NCBI GenBank assembly: GCA_037039925.1
Contig: JAXRKP010000619.1
Span: 110,001 to 174,000, forward strand
Direction of reading: 5' to 3'
From: Doris montereyensis
Taxonomy: Eukaryota > Mollusca > Gastropoda > Nudibranchia > Dorididae
Length of the DNA stretch: 64,000 nucleotides
Below, one piece after another: positions 20,681-64,000 of this stretch (its first letter is position 1; each line of letters opens with the position of its first letter). The notes below the pieces were generated by a model. That model worked only from the letters and a program-made list of their open reading frames with translations. It was not told where the DNA came from and ran no database searches. The translations under genes were made by a program, and so were the position numbers.

Positions 20681-20898
20681 GCGTAGAAGAAGGCCGACAT
20701 GGAATATTACTATAGTATTAATCTCACAAATTATTATTATTATTATTGAGGGCCGCATATCCCAAACATAATGCTTCATGCCTGCGTAGCGTAGAAGTAG
20801 GCCGACATGGAATATTACTACATGTATAGTATTAATCTCACAAATTATTATTATTATTATTGAGGGCCGCACATCCCAAACATAATGCTTCATGCCTC
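20681..20898. repeat. Tandem duplication of about 109 bp
   Basis: Two copies (20681-20788 and 20789-20898), each with GCGTAGAAG, GGCCGACATGGAATATTACTA, an ATT microsatellite, then GAGGGCCGC and CCCAAACATAATGCTTCATGCCT. They differ by a few bases and a small insertion. Coding function is unlikely. Confidence 0.85.
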
Positions 20899-20940
20899 TG
20901 CACTGATCGCGAGTGTATACTTAATATGAATTCTTGTATT

Positions 20941-20942
<2 letters not shown>

Positions 20943-21034
<92 letters not shown>
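20943..21034. repeat. (GA)n microsatellite
   Basis: Ninety bp of GA with one GACA interruption. Confidence 0.95.
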
Positions 21035-21036
<2 letters not shown>

Positions 21037-22744
21037 TCTTTCTCACACACGGGTGAAGGAGAGTGCTTTCTTTTTTTACAAGAAGGCAATGCTCCTATTA
21101 ACATAAAATTCACATGGTAAGTAGTAATAACAGTACAACATGTATAAATTGTGCTTGTAGTGGTGTCCAGGTACTACAGTGTACGATGTATTGTTATGCT
21201 AATATATTATGGGGGATTGGCAACGTTAGTTGTAAAGCGAGGGTTTTCGCTAAAAACATAAGTTGAGAAAGTCTAATTGCGGGACAGGTGACGGTAATGC
21301 GGGACTGTCCCGCATTTTGCGGGACGCTTGGCAACCCTGCCAAGGGATGACCGATATTTCAATCTCAGCGTCACTGTGTTAACCTTTCTTAATTTGATAC
21401 TGTGTCTTCTGTCTGACAGAGAGTCTTTTCACAAGCAGTAGCTCTTCTCAACTCTAATGATAGCCATTTCATGGTGCAAATGACATTGTAAAATTAAAAC
21501 ACGAGGTGAAATGCTAAGTAATAGTCATACATGTTTTCGATTTTTCCTTCTTTAGGAAAAAAACTGTTTTAGGACTTTAAAAGCACTCTTGTCTTTTTTT
21601 TAAATTGACAAACTTACAGATAACAGGGATAAAGAATAAGTGGACTTTGGGTGCAAATTTTTTCCATAACTGCACATCACCTTTGCTGCTCTCATTTCAT
21701 TATCTCAATTCTACTATTTCTACATCTTCTTACACTACAGCGGACAATCAAGTATAACCTGGAAATATTACACAACTACCCATGATTTGAGGTAAACGTC
21801 ATTTTATTTTTTTCCATGAATCATATAAAATACAATCAGATCAACATCTCCCTATGACAGAGAAACAATAGTTTTGAAAGGGAAAACACCACACTGATGA
21901 CAGTGTTGTAATATGTATTAAACTACACATACATTGTATTTAACATACCAGCATATATATACATATATATATATATAAATCTTCTAACTTGAATTTGTGA
22001 TTAGACATGTTTGTTGGTATGGATAGACATGAGAATACAGTGGTCAGTTCAATGATCATGATGTCAATCCATTTTGTTGAGAAAAGTTTCATCTTTCTTT
22101 CACATGGCAAGATTTACATTAGAAAATGTATTTATAACATTGGCAGACAATGCGTAGGCCTCTCTTAATAGGATAGTTTATTAACTGTTAAGTGTTAGTC
22201 TCTCTTCTTTGGCTTTATAAACTGCACCTTTATGATACAGATTGTTTGACATGCATATCATAATGTGTATAATCAGTACTTACAATTCATAATATCAAAG
22301 CTAAACCTTGTAGCAATACAATGTTCTTTGATAATTTTCAAAAAAAGAAAACTACATAATAGTAATGTACGCGTTCTCTTTTTAGTTCAAAGACATGGAG
22401 TTATCTACATGATTTATTCTTGAAAATATTGAGACTACAAATTGTTCACAATGATTTCTTTTGTTTTCCTTCATTCTTTGTTCATCAAAATGCTCTTCGG
22501 CTGAATTATGAATTGTACTTTCATGAGGAAAGTTTGTGAAAACAATTTTCTCTTCAATTCATAATACAACATATTATAAGTTCTCTGGCTATTTCAATAG
22601 ATAAATTATGACCCATCTTGTCACCTTTTGGTTAATTTACTTTTACAGGAAATGATCTACTTAATGCCATAATAAATTATGAAGAATTCATATTGCAATT
22701 ATAAGCTTTCAGTGATGGCATATAATTATTTTCACCATATTTGC
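21035..22744. other. AT-rich spacer, no gene seen
   Basis: No exon, RNA gene or nameable repeat. Its right end is the 3' flank of the minus-strand coiled-coil gene. Confidence 0.35.
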
Positions 22745-22750
22745 TTTATT
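22745..22750 (-). terminator. Candidate poly(A) signal of the coiled-coil gene
   Basis: AATAAA on the minus strand, about 100 bp past the annotated stop at 22848 and about 36 bp past the alternative stop at 22786. Confidence 0.4.
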
Positions 22751-22847
22751 TAGCGGACACCAATTATCTTAAATTTCAGTGATTTTCATGGATTTGGAGA
22801 GGCTGTTTTCAATGTGTCTTGACGAGTTATGAAGAATTGAGTCTTTG

Positions 22848-37105
<14,258 letters not shown>

Positions 37106-37786
37106 ATTTGAATTTGTGAAAACAAAAGTGTAAATAACAATAGAAAATTTTAATCTAGCTAGCTCTAGATCTATTCTAGATTCTAAACTAAGAATCAAAG
37201 AATCTGAGTTCTGAAAATTTAAGAGATCTAATAATAACTATATTCTAGAAGAACTTAGATCTAGATTTAAATCTCAAGAGATCAAGATCGTGATTTACTT
37301 CTACGTATCTAGATTTAGAGATCTAATCTAGTATCTTTTGAGATACGATCCTATGCTACCATCGAAAACATGACTGGTGCAAGTAAAACGGGATCAAGTC
37401 TATGACTGACGATGTAGAACATAGACCGACAGATCTGAAAGCATGTATTGTTGTAGAGCTAGATCTAGACATCTAAGTTTAGTTTATCCGCCAATCGTCG
37501 TCGGCATTTTGTTTACATCCGTTTCGCTGTTCATATGCAGATATTTAAAAGTTAGAACATTTATTTATTTATTGATTTCTATCATATTATGTTTTTAATT
37601 TTACTATTTAAAAATTCATTTTTATTTCGTTTTTTTTAAATTTCATGGTCAGTTTGAATCGATTTGCCAGCAACAATTGATGAATATTGTGCTATTGTTT
37701 AAAGTCAGATTCAAAGCTTTGTTCCACTCCTTATGCTACATATTTTATATGACACTAGTGATCTTTACGGCGTCCTAGGATTCAAG
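37106..37786. promoter_or_regulatory. Divergent intergenic region, probable shared promoter
   Basis: The start codons of the coiled-coil gene (37105, minus) and the TPR gene (37787, plus) are 681 bp apart, head to head. AGATCT/TCTAGA motifs are dense at 37150-37330 and 37450-37480. I see no convincing TATA box; a bidirectional TATA-less promoter is inference. Confidence 0.5.
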
Positions 37787-58895
<21,109 letters not shown>

Positions 58896-59694
58896 GGATA
58901 ATTATAAAGACAAAAATTATATTATTCTGTTTGTTTATGGATTTACAAAGTGTGATATTATTCCTACAAAGTGTTATTAGTTTACCACAAGATGCTTCTT
59001 TTTTTGTAACAGAAATTCTGTTTTGAATTCAAAGTTTATCCAAATCCATGTTTTATTTATGTATATGTAGTTTGTTTTAAATATAAACGAATGTTGAAAC
59101 TACAACTTCTATCAAAGGAGGAAAAAAGAAAGAAAATGAAGCCAAAAAACTTTTTGAGATGAGATTACTTAAATCAAATCTGAAGCATTTTAACAAAGAG
59201 GTCTTCCTGGAGTATTGAAGCAGTATGCCTAATAATTGATAATACCAAAGATGTCCATCGACTTTAAATACATTTGTGCTGACTGGATACTTTATTTTTT
59301 AAACTTAGATATTATTTGTACAGTTTGTAGATTGTGGTTTTAGAAATGACGCCTTCCTATTACTTCATCCAATATTTTTTTCCTCTCCTTAAATTTGATT
59401 ATGAACATTTTTCATTACTCAAGCCTTAATTTAAAAGGAATTGATGGAAAGAAATTATTGTTTGTTCGAATGCATCAGATGCAAGACAATAAGGATGATT
59501 TTATAGATATGTTTACTAGCCCAAGAATTGTTATAAGGAGATAAATATCTCATGTGGAAGCTTGGTGTGAATGTATATTTATTATTCGCAGTAATCGGAA
59601 ACAGTTCTTTTGAATTTCTCATAACCAATATCTTTTATTTTATAATTTATTATTTTCTATAACTTTTATAGTATTAATTTTTCATTACACTATA

Positions 59695-59695
<1 letters not shown>
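58896..59695. other. 3' flank of the TPR gene
   Basis: Probable 3' UTR and flank. I do not see a clean AATAAA close to the stop. No other gene. Confidence 0.35.
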
Positions 59696-59750
<55 letters not shown>

Positions 59751-59753
59751 ATT

Positions 59754-59784
<31 letters not shown>

Positions 59785-59977
59785 TTTTATTATTATTATT
59801 TTAATATTATTATTATTATTATTATTTTCATTTCATTTTATTATTATTATTTTCATGTCATTGTTATTATTATTGTTGTTAGAATTATTGTTGTTGTTGT
59901 TGTTGTTGTTGTTCTTCTTCTTCTTCTTCTTCTTCGTCTTCTTCTTCTTCTATATCTTTTACTTCTTCTTCTTCTTC

Positions 59978-60012
<35 letters not shown>

Positions 60013-60031
60013 GTTATTATCATCATCATCA

Positions 60032-60086
<55 letters not shown>

Positions 60087-60113
60087 TTTATGTCATTGCT
60101 ATTATTATTCTTG
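59696..60113. repeat. ATT/TTC-rich microsatellite block
   Basis: Mostly TTA repeat (59696-59830 and 59977-60087) with TTG and TTC parts in between. Long poly-Leu/Ile/Phe open frames here are repeat artefacts. Confidence 0.95.
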
Positions 60114-61254
60114 TTAGAATTATTGTTCTTATTATTATTATCATCACAATTCCGATCATCATGTATAACTACTTATCATGTACTATTTTAAACATTTGAA
60201 GTGTACTCTAAATTCTATTGTTTGGTTGCTTTAAATCTTACTTTATGCCATGGAATCATCTTTTATGATTACATTGATCATTAAAATCAGTTGGTTGCAA
60301 ACAGAATAGTACGTTATTATTTAATTTTTATTTGTGGATGTTGCTATGAACAGCACATATTCTTAACGTGTCTTTGTGTACTTCAATTAAAAAATTAAAA
60401 GGATTAAATGAAAAAGAAAGTGCATTTGGATACTACTGTATCTTCACATACAAAGATACAATGACATAAGTGTCTCTGTATGAGTGATTACAATTTCACT
60501 GAAGACAAAAATGTTGAGATTCATGTCTAGACTATTTTTTTTTCAAATTCTTAGGAATGCAATAATTACGACAAAACTTGGGATGAAATCTTACATTTCT
60601 GAAACAAAATCTGTCTCTCTCAGAGGTCATACTGACAGTTGGATCTCTTAAATGTCAAGACAAGGTAAAGCATGGAAAAACTAACTGTTCAGTGTGGTGA
60701 TGCCAAATGAGAAGATACAAAAGTACTAAGAAAACACAACATTATTAGAATGTGAAAAAAGGAACCTGCATAGTATACATGTTTTAGTCATGAATCTTAC
60801 AATGATATTCAATAATTGACTTAGTCATTTATTATGAAGAAGAAGATAGAAAAAAGAGCCTTTATGTAAGAAGAAAAGAATTAACTTGGCATATCTTAAT
60901 GTTCAGGGTAGACGGCAGGCCACTTGAATGTGAAGAAAAGAAAATTATGACACACTAAATCCTGTGATGGCCATATATAAGTGGGTTGTATACTATACAT
61001 ATTTGTTATCTGATATCAGATTAAATCTAAGACAGTATGTGTTTGTTGTGTTTTATTTTGTGGAGTTTTCATTTACTATGGTTTATCAAAACGACGGATT
61101 AGTGTAGAACATATTGTCCAGTTTAGACCCCTTGGATGTGAAGAAAAGAAATTATATTTTAAATTCTGATGTTCTATATTGACTCGTTGGATGTAACGAT
61201 AAGAATTCTCATGGGAAACCTAATTGCACTGTAGTTTTGAATAATTATGGTGAT
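60114..61254. other. No gene seen
   Basis: AT-rich spacer. GAAGAAAAGAAAT-type motifs recur three times near 60940, 61140 and 61200, but no gene or repeat family is clear. Confidence 0.3.
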
Positions 61255-61915
61255 GAAACTGTATAATCCACACTCAGGAATTCAAATTTCCAATGATCTC
61301 AAGACGATTGTTTAAAAAAATACAACAGAGCAAATTCATTCCTTGGCGTAATAAGAAGAAACCTTAAACTCTGACGAATAAATTTCAAACAACAGGCTTA
61401 TGTCTCCCTCCGTCCAATCTTGGTATACGGATGCGTCGTATGGGACCGTCGCCTCCAAAATGACAACAACAAACTGGAGAAAATTCAAAGACAGGCAGCA
61501 AGATTTACCTATAATGGTTATGACCAGAGGAGCAGTGTCGGCAACATGATGCAACACCTAAATTAGAAATCCCTAGAAGAACGAACAAAAGACAACCGAC
61601 TTAAATTCCTCCACAATATAATTCATGACCTCTTCACTTACAGCAAACGACCACAGAGACACCAAAACCAAATGTTTATAAGATATGCAACACTAACATC
61701 GAAAGTACTCATTTGTAACAACAAACTATCACTCCCTAGAATCCCTTGCCTAAGTGGGTCGTTATGTCTCCGACAAATGAACAGCTCAATACCACTTCAT
61801 CAAAACATAGACAAGAAAAAGCCAAAAATTAAGAGCCCCAACACCTCCATAATTTGTTCAAGCTTAAGACACTTTTGAATACCAAATACAGATACAAGTA
61901 CAGATAGTATAGTAT
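61255..61915 (+). mobile_element. CR1/Jockey-type LINE, C-terminal fragment
   Basis: The translation shows QAYVSLRPILVYGCVVWD, then NNNKLEKIQRQAARFTYNGY, then SLEERTKDNRLKFLHNIIHD and IRYATLTSKVLICNN. This is the C-terminal region after the reverse transcriptase in CR1/Jockey-type elements. Stops near 61560 and elsewhere; a dead fragment. Confidence 0.65.
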
Positions 61916-62224
61916 TGTATCGCTCTTGTTCTCATATAAAATCTCTCATCATAAAATAATACATGTACATACAGATTGTCAAAAAAACAGAGGTAACTTT
62001 CAAAATGCAACAAATCACTAACCCGTGCCACTATTAATATGAAACTTTGATCAAATAAAGTTCAGTCAAAGGCATTTTATATGACAAAAAAATCATTGGC
62101 CTAGACTTGATATTGAGCACAGACAATTAGTTCTAAGAAAATAGGTTTTTTCGTCTAAAGGCATTTTTTTTCAATGAACGATATCTCGCTGTCATAAAAA
62201 TAAAGAAATGTATGCCTGTACTGA

Positions 62225-63000
62225 ACAGAAAAACCCACATCAATAAAAGAACAGCAGTCTTCATGCAAGACAGAGACGCTAAACTAGTGATGGACCCACA
62301 AATTTAAACTAGTGATGGACTTCCAAATCTAAACAAATTTAAATCTAGTGATGGACTAGTGATGGACTACCTCACAAATCTAAACTAGTGATGGACTTTC
62401 TCACAAATCTAAACTAGTGATGGACTTTCTCACAAATCTAAACTAGTGATGGACTTCCTCACAAATCTAAACTAGTGATGGACTACCTCACAAATCTAAA
62501 CTAGTGATGGACTAGTGATGGACTTTCTCACAAATCTAAACTAGTGATGGACTTCCTCACAAATCTTAACTAGTGATGGACTTCCTCACAAATCTAAACT
62601 AGTGATGGACTACCTCACAAATCTAAACTAGTGATGGACTTCCTCACAAATCTAAACTAGTGATGGACTTTCTCACAAATCTAAACTAGTGATGGACTAC
62701 CTCACAAAAAAAATGTCCAGGCCCCCAATTAATCTCTCGGAAAGCATCAGTTTGATGGTCGTCCAAAAGTTCCGATCTGAACCTCTACGATTTCTTTCTT
62801 GTGAGGATGTCTGAAGGATCGAGTCATTCGCAATCTTGTTCCCTTCAACAAAGTACAGTTGAAATATAAAATCATTTGAGAAGGAATTTACAGAAACCCG
62901 GTTGCAAGAGTATCGTCGCTAGACTTTACTATCAGATTGCGAAATATCAATACAGCAAATGAAAGATGGCTGAAACATCTCTCTTGAACAAAATATTATT
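62225..63000 (+). pseudogene. Mariner-like transposase remnant split by a minisatellite
   Basis: TAVFMQDRDAKLVMD (near 62250) matches the FMQDGAPPH block around the second catalytic Asp. WSSKSSDLNLYDFFLVRM (near 62755-62815) matches the RSPDLNPLDFFLWG block with the third acidic residue. Between them the usual 30-odd residues are replaced by a 29-bp minisatellite. The downstream part (RLYYQIAKYQ) could be the C-terminus. Element ends were not found. Confidence 0.55.
62280..62708. repeat. 29-bp minisatellite, about 13 units
   Basis: The unit reads GATGGACTTCCTCACAAATC plus TAAACTAGT, with T/C/A variation after GGACT. The first units (to about 62360) are irregular and shorter, then regular to 62708. 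The unit contains the transposase codons for KLVMD. Confidence 0.92.
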
Positions 63001-63620
63001 CGCCTAGAAAAAGTTTTTGTTTATCCTATTGTTCAAATTTGAATTTGGTTTAGTTCTTGAGGTAGTTTATCTCAACATTCCATACATTCCAGTGATTTAT
63101 TTTCTTTACATTTGAGAGCTTTCTCTTTGGGTTACATTGATTTTTACAATACAAATTAAAACATCTTACAAGAAATGTTTTATTTCCGCTTCCATGTGTT
63201 TTTACATTTGAAACGTTGGTTTCTATAATGCCTTTAAATGTTTCAATTGTGTTGAAAATGTCATTGGAATTGAGTTCAAGGTTAAAGGTTATTCACATTT
63301 ATAACAGTTACCTTTTTTTTAGGGCACTTTGTATGCAATTAAAGCTCAGAACAAACTCAGCAGCGAAATATTCAAGAGTCAGCAAGACTGAAAAAGAAGT
63401 TTTGAAATGTTTAAACTATAAGCAAAATATAAAATAAAAATATGCTATCTAGATATACTAAAAAGGAAAAAAAGAAAGAAAAAGAAATGCAGCTTGGTAA
63501 GTGTAACTTTCGTGAAGCTTTCTTCCCTTTCATCTTTGTTCATCAAAAAAAAAAAAAATTTAACTTGTTAGCGCAAGCATGTGACACAAACAAACAGATA
63601 CAGGTTTTCAGAGTTCAAGC
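63001..63620. other. No gene seen
   Basis: AT-rich sequence; no exon or repeat that I can support. Confidence 0.3.
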
Positions 63621-63917
63621 GTGTGCGGTTTAAACGCTGACGCACCCTGTGAAGTCATTGGCAATGGGTCAAAAAGGCTAACTCTGGTGTTTTGGGTTAC
63701 CTCAGATATGATCTATTTTGGCATCGACGCTGACAATATAACATTTGCATTCATGAATGATGAATATTCCCAAATCCTTTTATCAGGATGGTGGGTTCCA
63801 CGTTATGAATGTTGTAAAATCCATTACGCATGGAACATTACTGAAATGACTCTCACTTTGTTTTTCTGTATTAGGCACAGGCCAGTTATTAGCATGATCA
63901 CGTTCAGTATGCACTGA
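63621..63917 (+). other. Open frame of unknown meaning, possible partial exon
   Basis: The frame encodes CGLNADAPCEVIGNGSKRL, then FWVTSDMIYFGIDADNITFA and YSQILLSGWW. The composition looks more protein-like than its surroundings, and a YSxxLxGWW-type end is reminiscent of farnesoic-acid-O-methyltransferase-type domains, but I cannot assign it. No clear splice pair was found. Confidence 0.2.
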
Positions 63918-64000
63918 GTCACCCAGATGACAGATAAACGCACACATTTCAATATGAACGGAATGACACAGACGTTCATACAGCTCACCAGAATAATAAT

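Noticed and set aside
59695..60199. Poly-Leu/Ile/Phe open frames that look like membrane proteins
   Set aside because: They come from the TTA/TTC microsatellite block.
62280..62708. CRISPR-like array
   Set aside because: A contiguous 29-bp minisatellite without spacers.

Overview
This window looks like nuclear DNA of an animal, most likely a mollusc and perhaps a gastropod. Three genes are split into many short exons with GT-AG splice sites. The rest is AT-rich and full of young and old transposons and microsatellites. AGATCT/TCTAGA-rich patches of the kind I associate with gastropod genomes recur from about 28 kb to 38 kb. The taxon is an inference; nothing here fixes the species.

Layout. 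0.4-6.9 kb: two full-length copies of one LINE family (called LINE-A here), one inserted antisense into the other, with a 14-bp target duplication. 7.7-14.6 kb, minus strand: a four-exon SAM-dependent methyltransferase gene of the Rv2258c-like family. Its introns hold a dead CR1/Jockey-type LINE split by a mariner-like element, and a head-on pair of Penelope-like 3' ends, each carrying a hammerhead-ribozyme-like motif. 15.6-16.8 kb: a third LINE-A copy, internally deleted and flanked by 14-bp repeats. 17-22.7 kb: microsatellites, a 45-bp tandem repeat and SINE-like sequence. 22.8-37.1 kb, minus strand: an unrecognised coiled-coil protein gene whose introns hold an RTE-type LINE, a 790-bp hAT-like element and a 280-bp direct repeat. 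37.8-58.9 kb, plus strand: a 20-exon gene for a protein of about 1,095 residues with two cadherin-like beta-sandwich modules, a U-box-like module, TPR-type helices and an Ala/Gly/Arg-rich linker. Its introns hold two LTR copies and a pogo/Tigger-like element. 59-64 kb: ATT repeats, a CR1-type fragment and a mariner-like transposase remnant split by a 29-bp minisatellite.

The coiled-coil gene and the TPR gene are divergent, with start codons 681 bp apart, so they probably share a promoter region. All three host genes show single-base frame breaks, mostly in or next to short homopolymers, while splice phases and flanking reading frames stay intact. I read this mainly as residual assembly indels rather than three pseudogenes. 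Frameshifts in the transposons should therefore be treated with the same caution.

The items most worth following up are the TPR/U-box/cadherin-like architecture, the Penelope pair with ribozyme-like tails, and the minisatellite that grew inside transposase coding sequence.
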